Source of the DNA: Isoetes taiwanensis
Taxonomy: Eukaryota; Streptophyta; Lycopodiopsida; Isoetales; Isoetaceae
Length of the DNA: 64,000 bases
Direction: 5' to 3'
NCBI GenBank assembly: GCA_021234155.1
Contig: JAJEKV010000013.1
Location: 9,001,193 to 9,065,192 of the forward strand
Made by a program: the position numbers and the translations under genes. This document shows positions 10,791-20,959 of this stretch, piece by piece. Below the pieces are notes generated by a model. The model was given only the letters and a program-made list of their open reading frames with translations. It was not told the DNA's origin and did no database searches. Position 1 is the first letter of the stretch. Each line of letters starts with the position of its first letter.

Positions 10791-11289
10791 AACAAGTTCA
10801 TTGGTTTGAGTATTTGATTCAACATCCGAAAAGGTTGAGGACCTTGTCTATGCTTAAGGAAGTTGTCTTTGTGCTCTTTGGTTTCCAAGTGTCGGGCTGT
10901 AAAAATTATACATCATATCTTCTCCCCCTTTACCATACTTCAAGTCACATTCTACACACCACAAGCTGAAAACTGCCACTCCATTAACATCCATGGACAT
11001 AAGCTCAAATCGATCTGTTTTACCTCGATTCTTCATCTTCATTTTATACTTTCTAAATGCATGTTTCCACTGCTTGTTGCAACTGAGGCCTTCTTAGATA
11101 GCAACCTTGCAAATTCAGGCTCCTCACAAGTTGCACTAGAACCGCCACACCTTTGTCGATGCCAAATACCCCCTCGCCGGATCACTTGTATAATCATCTA
11201 CATTAATGTCTTCCTCAACCTCCCCGAATGACTAGTCTTCGCTTTTTTTCTTGGGATGATCTTCAATTTCTAAATGCACATTTGGATCT

Positions 11290-11545
11290 TCACAACCTGT
11301 TACCTTTATGAGAACCCGGTCTCCCTCAGAAACTTATGCCTCCCTTCTTGCTTCTTGAAAGTGGCAACTTTTTTCACCAAGAAAAGCAAATGTCTTTCCT
11401 TCTAATCGCCTCCAAACCGGCCCAGCTCCAACTCACATCTCAAATCAGCAAATGAGTAGTTGTTTTTCACTACGACAAAACCAATCTGAGTAAACTCGCC
11501 ATTCCCAGAATCAACACAAACCACCACTTCACGTTCCATTGACAT
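11290..11545 (-). CDS. N-terminal block of the transposase-like gene
   Basis: From an ATG at 11,545 the - strand reads MSMEREVVVCVDSGNGEFTQ, GFVVVKNNYSFADLRCEL, ELGRFGGD, a stop, then KERHLLFLVKKVATFKKQE and FLRETG. The pattern of two beta strands, a helix and a final FLVKKV strand looks like a ubiquitin or PB1-type fold; that is inference. The stop after GGD and a frame change downstream argue for decay. Further blocks between 10,854 and 11,290 (for example GDRVLIKVTGCEDPNVHLEI and VAVFSLWCVEC) lie in order but in changing frames. Confidence 0.4.
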
Positions 11546-11559
11546 GGCTTTACAAAGCA

Positions 11560-12565
11560 CCTACAGTTAAGAATTTTGTTTAAGAAACAATAAATCTGAG
11601 ATGTACATAGAAATAACAAACCACCGTGGTACCTCAAACGAAAGGTGGTTGCTTTTTATGCTCTCTTGTCTGCCTAGATAAGGAAGAAACTTGCTTTAAC
11701 CTGCAAAATGAAACTCACAAGATTGTCACAAGAGAGTCAAAGGAAATCGAAAATGGATGGAAGAATAGATGATTGGCTACATTCTATAAACCAAATGAAG
11801 ATCTGTAAAAACTTCCACGAAAATTTCATCCAATCACTACAAATTCGTCCACGGTTAAGAATTTCGTCCACCAAATTGCCGAGAACAGAAGACCCGTCCA
11901 AGATTAAGCTTGTGTCTTCACCATACACCCCTAGAAGGATCCATACGGGAGCGCCATCTCCCGCTCGACCACCTCTACCGTACAACAAACGGAGGTAGGT
12001 GGGAAAATTCGTATGGCAACCAGGCCGTACACGGACCCCTAACCCAATAAAAAATACCCCTACCAGTCACGAAGGTGGTTTGTACGTGTTGTTCAAGGTG
12101 AAGCCCCCTTGAGGTAAAAAACATCTTTCAATGTGCTTAATATTTAGTTAGTCTTAAAATCTAAAATTTCAGCAAGCATGCTTGCATTCTTTTTAATATG
12201 TTGCTTTTTACAATGAAGGAAAAAGAGGTTGTATGTATGTTCCTTCTGAAAATCTCAAACGTGGATCAAATGTATTCTCAACTAAACAAGTTCATGGCAG
12301 AGAAGAACAAAGCAAAACAGCGAACGTTCATAGGTACTAGGAGAACTACACAAAGTTGGCCTTAGTGGTAGAGTAGTTATTGAGCAAGAATTCTCAGTTA
12401 ACTGCTAGGAAACAACCTGGTCAAGCAGAATTTTGTATATCAGATTTGTTTCTTGAAATCTGATCAGTTTATTATTGTTGTTTTTGAATAATAAAAAAAT
12501 TTGTCAATTTGTTACTGATTAACTCTGCTCAAGTTGTTACTTATCAACTTATTTTTGAAATATAT
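11560..12565. other. No gene recognised; possible 5' leader of the antisense gene
   Basis: Open frames on both strands between 11,708 and 11,998 overlap and match nothing known. A likely - strand leader would run here. From 12,120 to 12,560 the sequence is AT-rich with several TTGTTACTNATNAACT words and no coding signal. Confidence 0.35.
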
Positions 12566-12569
12566 TAAC

Positions 12570-12895
12570 TTACAAATGATAACGGGGTATTTTCTTACGA
12601 TGTCATAGGGTATTATCCTACGAATGATAACAGGGTATGTTATTTGGAATGGGGTATTATTTGAAACAGGGAATTATTTGGAATGGGGTATTATTTAAAA
12701 TAGGGAATTATTTGGAATGGGGTATTATTTGAAACGGGGTATTATTTTGCAAATGATAATAGGGTATGATTTGAAATAAGGTATTACCTGAATAGGGTAT
12801 TATCTTACGGATTATAATAGGGTATGAATTCACATTCTTTGACTGGGGGATTGCGACACCAGCATAACGGGGTATTATCATACAAATGAGAAAAA
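12570..12895 (+). repeat. Degenerate tandem repeat of about 22 bp (GGGGTATTATTTGAAA type)
   Basis: Around twelve imperfect copies of GGGTATTATTTGGAATGG or GGGTATTATCTTACGAATG in tandem. A similar decayed G-rich array lies at 780-1,180. Both are inside the putative 12.4-kb intron, near its two ends. Confidence 0.7.
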
Positions 12896-13075
12896 GGGGG
12901 ATTGTGGCCAAATACCCCGATTCGAAAAATACATTTTATCCCTGTTCTTCGACGGAAAAGGGGGATTTTATAGGCATTTTTGCGGGGTATTTTATAGGGT
13001 ATTGGAGCACCTTTTTCGTTGTGAACCTTTTCATTAGTTTTGTGTCCTGGACAATTAAATATTATTTATTACCAG

Positions 13076-13360
13076 TGTTTCACCAAAGGCACCGACAAAG
13101 ACATGGTTGTCTTGCTTAGAAAATCAAGATGGAATTGATGCAGCTATTGTCGGAATGCTGGCTGAACCAAAAGAGGTAATTTTGTTGACTGACCTTTGGA
13201 CTTGTCCACTTTGTCTAACTTGTCTAATGATGTCTCAAGTGCAAACATTACAGAAGTCCATTTTCTTCCTTTTAATCCTAATGACAAGAGGACAGCTGTT
13301 ACATACATTGATAATGCCACAGGGAAATGGTACAGGGCAAGCAAAGGTGCACCTAAGCAG
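13076..13360 (+). pseudogene. AHA: Plasma-membrane H+-ATPase, two further exons
   Basis: The exon at 13,076-13,175 reads FTKGTDKDMVVLL, loses about seven residues and the frame (AARASRT missing), then resumes ENQDGIDAAIVGMLAEPKE up to a GT donor. After a 64-bp intron the exon at about 13,240-13,360 reads [20 protein letters not shown], then [20 protein letters not shown], and ends at a GTAAGT donor. These are the nucleotide-binding domain segments that follow DKTGT in the family, including KGAP, the ATP-contact loop. The next expected segments (hinge, GDGVNDA and C-terminal helices) are absent, so the copy ends here. Confidence 0.85.
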
Positions 13361-14033
13361 GTAAGTTTGGTCATTTTTCCTCCAAACATTTTGATCCATG
13401 ACAATGATAATCCTTTTTCAGGGGCAGGCTGTGGAATATCCTTATAGACATACCTGGGAGTATAAATTTCTCAAGCCCACTGTTTAGATGGAAGGGTGCT
13501 GCTCAAACCAGCATTGCGGAAGGTTATGCCTCCCTTGCCATTTACAAAAGCAATGCTATCAAATGCATTTTCAGGATGCTCCCGGGAAGCTCCTTTTTTT
13601 GACATGCTAGTAAAACCTACAGCAATGGGAAGTTGATTGCTAAAGGATGAATAGATTCAATTTGAAAGGCTTCAAATATCTCTCTTGTCTAGAATGTTCA
13701 GACACAACCTTCGATGCAGCATGACATTTTACTTCCTCAATTTAATGCTAAATCTTTGCGTCTTAAAGTTGCGGCTATGCCATTTTGGTAACATGCAAGA
13801 GGGACAGATGAAACTCCCTTGGTTGGCATACGTTTCTTCAAAAACCTTGACTGTATGCTGGTTTTTCAGCTGAACTGTTCAGCTCTTTGGGCTTTTGAGT
13901 GGATAATATTCCACTGTATCAATTCTTGGTCTCAACCCTATGGATATTCTCGACGTAAAAGTGCTACCCAATCTACAATTGCCCGGGGGGATGCTTCTCT
14001 CGCCCAGTCGGAGAAACAATGCTTTCAAATCTA
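13361..14033. other. No gene recognised; short open segments
   Basis: On the - strand 13,482-13,640 is open (…SIAFVNGKGGITFRNAGLSS…) and is flanked by an AG-like boundary. On the + strand 13,735-13,880 is open (FNAKSLRLKVAAMPF…). I recognise neither. They may be exon remnants of unrelated genes or chance. Confidence 0.3.
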
Positions 14034-14609
14034 ATATCGTCGATTCGGCGTGGCGAAATGGTATTCTTGTTTCAAGAGCGAGCATGCATGCATTGCATCG
14101 TCGCGATGCATGCATCGCATGCGTTTTGGGCCGTTCATCGGGTTGGGCGTTTGCTACTTATTGCGAGTTCTTCATCGACGTTTCGCCGGTAGCTTCCTCT
14201 TCTCTCGCCGGTACCTTATTCTCTTTGATTTGTTTCGAGGCGGGGAGGGGCTTCTTCCTCGCTTTGGTTTGGCTAATTTGGCGTGGCTTTCCTGCTGTCC
14301 TTTCCGGCCTTTAGCCTTCATCCCGTGACCTTCGTCCCTCGATCCTAGTTTGTTAAGGAAGTCCTTTGGTATTGGGCGTTTTGTTGGTTTCATGCGAGTC
14401 GCCGGTGCAAGAATATCGTCGATTCGGCGTGAGCGAATCGGCATTCTTCTCAAAGCGAGCATGCATGCATTACATCGCGTCGCGATGCATGCATCGCATC
14501 GCGTTTTGGGCGTTCATCGGGTTGGGCGTTTGCTACTTATTCGCGAGTTCTTCATCGGCGTTTCATCGGCTTCCTTCCTCTTCTCCAGTGATACCTTATT
14601 CTCTTTGAA
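14034..14609 (+). repeat. Direct repeat of about 195 bp, two copies 379 bp apart
   Basis: 14,034-14,228 and 14,413-14,609 share ATATCGTCGATTCGGCGTG, GCGAGCATGCATGCATT, GATGCATGCATCGCAT, CGGGTTGGGCGTTTGCTACT and the end ACCTTATTCTCTTTGA. Each contains a near-palindrome rich in GCATGC/ATGCAT. The second copy forms the left part of the structured element at 14,374-15,125, so the first is a partial duplicate of it. Confidence 0.8.
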
Positions 14610-15125
14610 CCCACCCTCCGCCCTTCTTTGTTTATTATATTTTGTACAAGTTACGTTTATCATGTTTTTTCCACCCGGTGGGTGATGCTTTTTTCCACTC
14701 CTTTGGGTGATGCTATTCTTTGGTATGTTTCTCGTTTGTTGTTGGTGATGTGCGTAGTGCAGGTTGGCGAGCCATCCGTTTGACTTCTCCATGTGCGGGT
14801 TTTGGGGGCGATTCTATGCCTTTACGTTTGTCTAAGCCCCTTGCCGAGGAAGGCTTATCACTAGGGTTTTTCCTCGAAAACCCGAAAGGGCGGGTTTTTT
14901 AATCCCGTGATAAGCTTTTCGGCAGTACATCAACCACTCATCTATTAGCATTGTATTTGTTTTGGGGTCCAAATGATATAATTGGATTTTCCCTTTATTT
15001 TTTTTGTGGGTAGTTCGCATGTGTGCGCTATCCAATCGTCCACCATTGTAGAAAATCTGCCGAGATGAATGAGAAGCCTATCTATGGGCGTTTTGTTGGT
15101 TTCATGCGAGTCGCAGTGCAAGAAT
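14374..15125 (+). mobile_element. Structured repeat, copy A: 40-bp terminal direct repeats and three hairpins
   Basis: The terminal direct repeats lie at 14,374-14,414 and 15,086-15,125. Both begin GGGCGTTTTGTTGGTTTCAT and end GTGCAAGAAT, with about two differences. Hairpin 1: AAGAAT (14,409) with ATTCTT (14,443), and CGATTCG with CGAATCG. Hairpin 2: TGCCGA (14,842) with TCGGCA (14,919), and GCTTATCAC (14,853) with GTGATAAGC (14,907), closing a conserved inner segment. Hairpin 3: GGGTAG (15,008) with CTATCC (15,028), and CGCA with TGCG. Copy B at 55,441-56,034 has the same order of parts with different but still complementary stems. No protein-coding capacity is seen. The class is unknown; a non-autonomous short-terminal-repeat retroelement or an element copied through a circular intermediate are possibilities. 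Confidence 0.6.
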
Positions 15126-15849
15126 TTATATGGTTTTTGTGTTTGCAGAACATGTCGTCGTTCATAATAAGAGAAACAACCAAAAGAGATCAATATGGAC
15201 ATAGAAGGCATTTTTGACATATACTCGGTATCTTGGTATCAATCTGCAGGCAAGAGCATCTGTTCGGTTTTGTAAGAAATATATGCTGTGACGCTGAAGC
15301 TTTTTCTTTAAGGTAGGTTCTATAGGAAGTTAAATGTTTGAAATATGTGAGTTAACTAAGGTATTTAAAATTTGGCATGCATTTGCATCTTTGATATCTA
15401 AATGCTGCATGATCTTCATATATTTCAGCTTCTGTGTTCTCTTTATAAATCAAATAGACAGTCATTTGTTAGAAGGGGTATTTCATGGATGGCCATATTT
15501 GAGTGAATACATATTTGGCTGCATGTCTGGATGAATGGTCCTTGTTGAGCAATAAAGTCTCCCACGTACTATGGCAGCATTAACATCGGCCTATTACTCC
15601 AAGCAAACCTTGGTAGTCAAGTTCTCCATTGGTATGGGATTGAATTTGACGTCCGGCCGGATTTGCCAGGCTTACCTGTAAGAGAAGTAGCAGCTTCTTT
15701 TATCTCTTGCTCTTCTTTCTCTCTGAATGCCCTGTATCCCAGTGGGTATATATCGACATTAGGAGGCAATGGGCCTGATATTTACTGTTCTTGTGCTGTT
15801 GTAGAAGATGATTGCTCTACTTAGTCATCTAATGAATGGTCATTGTCAG
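15126..15849. other. Flank or intron of the RING-H2 pseudogene; no other gene recognised
   Basis: AT-rich. A stretch around 15,570-15,700 is open (ANLGSQVLHWYGIEFDVRPD) and may be an exon remnant I cannot assign. Confidence 0.3.
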
Positions 15850-16871
15850 TATGCAGCTCTGTTTGATAGAGCAGTGACACGAGATTTGCCACCACATCAA
15901 GTCATCTCATGTCCATCATCTGGTCTTATTACAAGAACATCCAACAGCTTCCCCTTGGACACATTTCGACCGCCCCCAAGGCCTTTGCCATATGATGCAG
16001 ATTCAAGGTACATTAGACTGCAAAGAGATGGTCTAGTATCAAGACATGACAAATGTAGTCTAAGTCATCTACATGGGAGTGAGCCTGATCCTCCACGACC
16101 TGCAATGGGTGAAGATAAGGGGGAAACGATTCCTTTTTTATCTGGGGAAGGACCGGTGAAAGAACCTGGTCAATATGCAGTGTCTGAATCAAAAGATTTG
16201 AGGAAGGTTGAATCAATGTCATCTGTCATGGATGATGAAGATGTCTGTCCAACTTGCCTTGATGGTAATGATTCATTCATTGTTTATCCGTACTTGGCGC
16301 CTTAGTACTGTGCTATTGTCTTAAAGCATTTGAAATTAGTTTTTGCAAGTTGATGGGCAAATTATCAGTAGACTATGCGAAAGGTTTTGGCTCATGGGCT
16401 TCATTGTAGAGATTGGTTGTGTTAGTTATATTCATGTCCTGTACACAAAGGCTTCAGGACACATGGTCGGGGATATGCAATATTGTTGCTATATATTACT
16501 GGTTTTTCATATGTCCATGAATTATAGCTTTGATAGATAGACCCTCTAAGTCTGCATATTTATTTGTATTCTACCTGCATACCTTTTGGAATTTTTTAAA
16601 TCTATTGGTGGAAGTCATTTCCAAGGCAATGATATGCTCACAGTGGACTAGACGACAATGAAACACTCCTAGGTCGTACTAGAGCTTATTACTATGTTCA
16701 TATGAAAGATGTATGTATCTAAATGTTCGAAGTGCTAATGCCTTGCTTCATGGTTATTTCAGTTATACACAGGAGAATCTTAAAATAAATACGCAATATG
16801 ATCACCACTTCCATTTAGCATGCATCCCTGAATGGATGGAAAGAAGCGATCACTGTCCTATTTGTTACAAG
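15850..16871 (+). pseudogene. RING-H2 E3 ubiquitin ligase, two exons, third zinc ligand lost
   Basis: Exon 15,850-16,264 starts after an AG and reads YAALFDRAVTRDLPP, FPLDTFRPPPRPLPYDAD, YIRLQRDGLVSRHDK and ends DEDVCPTCLD at a GT donor. Exon 16,763-16,871 reads YTQENLKINTQYDHHFHLAC, then IPEWMERSDHCPICYK, and a GTAAAC donor. This is the plant RING-H2 class that carries a proline-rich RPPPRPLPYD segment upstream of a C-terminal RING, in which the ligase transfers ubiquitin from a bound E2. The family has Cys in the position before HHFH; here it is Tyr (QYDHHFH), removing a zinc ligand. One base is also missing at the splice junction. No further exon is found before a repeat fragment begins near 16,905. 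The family call is firm; the function is probably lost. Confidence 0.8.
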
Positions 16872-16904
16872 GTAAACAGTGAACTGGGTATCAGCTGCAT
16901 ATAT

Positions 16905-17040
16905 CGCATCGATCCGAGCCATCGGATCGCCATTCTGGGAAGGGACGAGCTACTATATAAGGCTCTTTCCTCTTTTGGACCGGTTATCGGCGTCTTCTCA
17001 CAGCAGCTCTTCTTCTATTCTCATTGCTTCCCTCCCTTCA
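16905..17040 (+). repeat. Structured repeat, copy C (fragment with TATA box)
   Basis: Nearly identical to 55,483-55,618 in copy B: CGATCCGAGCCATCGGATCG hairpin, ATTCTGGGAAGGGACGAGCT, ACTATATAAGGCTCTTTCCT, then CCGGTTATCGGCGTCTTCTC. The 5' CCCAGAAT arm and terminal repeat are absent, so it is 5'-truncated where it meets RING-pseudogene intron sequence. Its inner stem is a perfect CGATCCGA/TCGGATCG pair, while copy B has one wobble. Confidence 0.75.
16953..16960 (+). promoter_or_regulatory. TATA box in copy C
   Basis: CTATATAAGG in a GC-balanced context, conserved with copy B at 55,529-55,536. Conservation between repeat copies suggests a Pol II promoter inside the repeat. Confidence 0.45.
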
Positions 17041-17089
17041 TCATCTTGCTTCTCTTCCTCCTCCGTCATCTTTCCCTTTACATCTATCC

Positions 17090-17169
17090 TTTCCCAGCTA
17101 GTTTTTATGTCTGCCCTTTTCCATCGAACCTTTCCCAGCTAGTTTTTACATCTGCCCTTTTCCATCGAA
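17090..17169 (+). repeat. Tandem duplication of about 40 bp
   Basis: Two copies of TTTCCCAGCTAGTTTTTA followed by CTGCCCTTTTCCATCGAA. Confidence 0.85.
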
Positions 17170-18187
17170 TCACTCCGTGTCTTCCTTGTCTTTTTCATGG
17201 TTTTGTCCTTGGAATGTTTGCAGATTGGGATTTGCGAATTCATGCCATCTCAGTGGATCTTGGCCTGGCTGGCTTGACGTGCGCAGGCAGGGAGCAGGGT
17301 TGGAGCTGCATGCACCAGCGGCTTCCTCGCTTTTCTGTTTGTTTTGGGCTTCTCTCCTTCTTCCATTGGGCTGTTGTACGGTATAGCTTACCAAGGTATA
17401 GCTTTTCCACAATCCTATCACGTATGCTTGGATTCGGATACATGCAGAGGGAGTTTTTGGAGATGGATTTCTAACACAGTCGTGATTGTTTTAAGGCTTT
17501 TCCATATTGGGATTTCCTATCAGGGCCGAGTTTGCCCATTCTTGATCACTGTTTTTTCTCTAAATTGAGTTGTCTTTTTTGTTCTCAGATAATCTCTAGT
17601 CTCTACAGGGGATCGATTTTCACCGGAGGAGATCTTATGCGTTCTTGGATGATTTGCATCACATAAGCAAGCCGAGCTCTGATAATTTATTTGGTGGATC
17701 CTGCGCTGTCGCCCCCCAGCTCCTGTATATTTGCTACTAACAGATCCGGCCTGCCTCCTGTAACAGCTTCGCCTTCCTCTTTTTTGCCTTCCGGCTTACC
17801 TCCTGTGGCAGATTCGGCCTGCCTCTTGCCTCCTGTCGCTAGAGCAGCTTGCTTCCTGTCCCTGATCCGACTTTGCGTAGTACCAGGTTGTTTCTGCTAT
17901 TTCTTGTCTCTAATTACCACCGGACTAGTCTTCTTCTCTCCATCTTGGGCTCAAGAACTTGCATGCACTCTCATTCCCCTGCATGCAATTGCATGCACTC
18001 TCATTACATTTTTCTACTTCTATACGCATGTTTATTTCTACTACTCTTTCCTATTTTATAACTATTATACTCCCACACTCATATAACCCTTTCATTTTCT
18101 CACATTCTTACCATCATCCTTATTTTTTATCTACTCAATACTATTTACATCACACTACACTTTAATCTCTATACACTTTCTCACTAT
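17170..18187. other. Repeat-family sequence without gene
   Basis: Pyrimidine-rich sequence between copy C and the first CT block. It has recurring GCCTGCCTCCTGT words at 17,748-17,850 and TGCATGCACTCTCATT twice (about 17,960 and 17,990). Open frames are compositional. Confidence 0.4.
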
Positions 18188-19632
<1,445 letters not shown>

Positions 19633-19657
19633 TAGAATAGAATAGAATAGAATAGAA
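19633..19657 (+). repeat. (TAGAA)5 tail of LINE copy 2
   Basis: Five perfect TAGAA units then TAG, at the 3' end of the antisense LINE. A comparable pentamer tail (AAGAT)2 is seen at 1-10 next to the other antisense 3' end. Confidence 0.9.
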
Positions 19658-19949
19658 TAGTTTTTAACGTCCACGAAGACCAATAGGTCATGGGACCCAT
19701 ACAATGGGCTAGTACAATCATTACTACTAGGATTAAAAACCCACACCGAAAGGTTTTCAAGGGAAAAACCTTGCGGTAATGATGATACTAGACAAGCTTA
19801 GATAATGACTCTTGAGGGCTCGATAATTGCGGGGCGTTTATCTAGAACCTCAAGTATGTATAATGCCAAGTCATGCACGAGATGGTGCTTGAGAAGTTGT
19901 GGAAGCGTGGAATGGAATGCTAAGGTCGAAAAATGATTCGGACTATCTC

Positions 19950-20740
19950 AAAAGCGGGGCAACTTTCGAGGGAAAGAGTATGGCTTTCATCTTCAATAAC
20001 ACATGGCGGCAACAGGCACATAGTCTCTTCGCCAGCGGCAATTCGCGGCCGCTCCCATCTACAATCTCAATCCGTAGCTTTGTGGGACCCCGTCGCGAAT
20101 TGATGCAATAGCTACAAGCTTGTTCTGGACAATGAAGCAAGCAAATAAGCTTGGGGCCCTGGTGCCAAAGTGGGATTTATGTGTGCATGATAATGACCGA
20201 GTTTCACTTGGGCCAAAATAATCTGCGTCCCATATCTTTTGAGAAAAGCGACCATTAAGATATTGTTGCAAAAGCTTCGGGATCGAACTGCAAGCATCGG
20301 GCGATGCTTTCACGTTACCCCAACGCGTGCAAACCATGTAGTGCAATGCTCTTTCCAACATCGTTTCAAGCGGAGGAGATTCAGCCATGGCAAGTGCAAG
20401 AACAGGATACCTAACATCGTCCATGTGGTGCACCTTGCAGATATAGTGGAGATGGCGCTTCATGGCGAATAATGTTGAAGAGGCCAAAACCCTCCGCTCT
20501 CTTGTAAAAGAATAGCATAGGGGCACCGTTCTTTTAACTCAAAGGCTGTAAGTGAGAAAGGACTTTTGCACCCGCTCCAAGCTCTCCCAAGCACTAGCAC
20601 TAATGGCGTGCCCCCACACTTCAGAACCATACAGTAAAACAGGCTCTACCAAAGCCCGAAACAAGTGGGCTTTCCGTGGCCAATCATGAATTTCTGCTTG
20701 TGAAAACAATTGTTTTGCATTGCATAGAGTGCTCTCCATC
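19950..20740 (-). pseudogene. LINE copy 2, post-RT C-terminal region
   Basis: Contains WPRKAHLFRALVEPVLLYGS and EVWG (20,539-20,739), equivalent to LVQSVVLYGCEVWGPGLS in copy 3. It continues through VHHMDDVRYPVLALAMA to a decayed Cys-rich end (LCACCR…) near 20,020. Several frame changes. Confidence 0.7.
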
Positions 20741-20959
20741 CAGCCAGACCACCCGCTTGGTAATACAATCGTTCCCGGAGTGTTTCTTACGCATTCTACA
20801 CCAAGATACTTGTAGCTATCTACAACTTCAACCGGCGGCTATCATAGTGCATAGGGGAACATTGTGGCGAGAAGATTGAACTACCAAAAGCTTAGTCTTT
20901 TTGCGGTTAACACGCAGACTGTGTTCTCCACGTAAACTGTGCGAGCATGTAAATGTTGC

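Larger units (their letters stand above)
7045..11545 (-). mobile_element. Multi-exon transposase-like gene, probably a domesticated or decayed DNA transposon
   Basis: A - strand gene of about 4.5 kb assembled from at least four recognisable coding blocks with GT-AG junctions. They are an N-terminal block (about 11,290-11,545), a zinc-finger block (10,452-10,790 and the 10,319-10,371 exon), an RNase-H-like core (8,431-9,859), and a C-terminal block (7,045-8,360). The candidate catalytic triad is Asp in AEDET, Asp in HSSDGD, and Glu in CCENFF (about 8,175). This arrangement resembles P-element/THAP9-type transposases, but I cannot confirm homology by eye. In-frame stops in the N-terminal block (…GGD-stop-KER) and before the ENFF block suggest it is no longer functional. 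Confidence 0.5.
657..13075 (+). other. Putative 12.4-kb intron of the H+-ATPase gene or pseudogene
   Basis: The H+-ATPase exon ending at 656 (…KNLIE) is followed in family order by the exon starting at 13,076 (FTKGTDKDMVVLL). Both are on the + strand with a GT donor and an AG acceptor. The 12.4 kb between them contains LINE-free unique DNA, short tandem repeats, an eIF3c pseudogene and an antisense transposase-like gene. An alternative is that the two exon groups were separated by a rearrangement in an already dead gene. The order and orientation favour a long intron filled by insertions. Confidence 0.5.

Noticed and set aside
13482..13640. Possible antisense exon (SIAFVNGKGGITFRNAGLSS)
   Set aside because: Open on both strands, no family recognised, and splice signals too weak to call; noted only as a gap entry.
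14374..15125. Hammerhead ribozyme or retrozyme interpretation of the structured repeat
   Set aside because: I looked for the conserved CTGANGA and GAAA core in copies A and B and did not find it in a suitable arrangement; another ribozyme type is not excluded.
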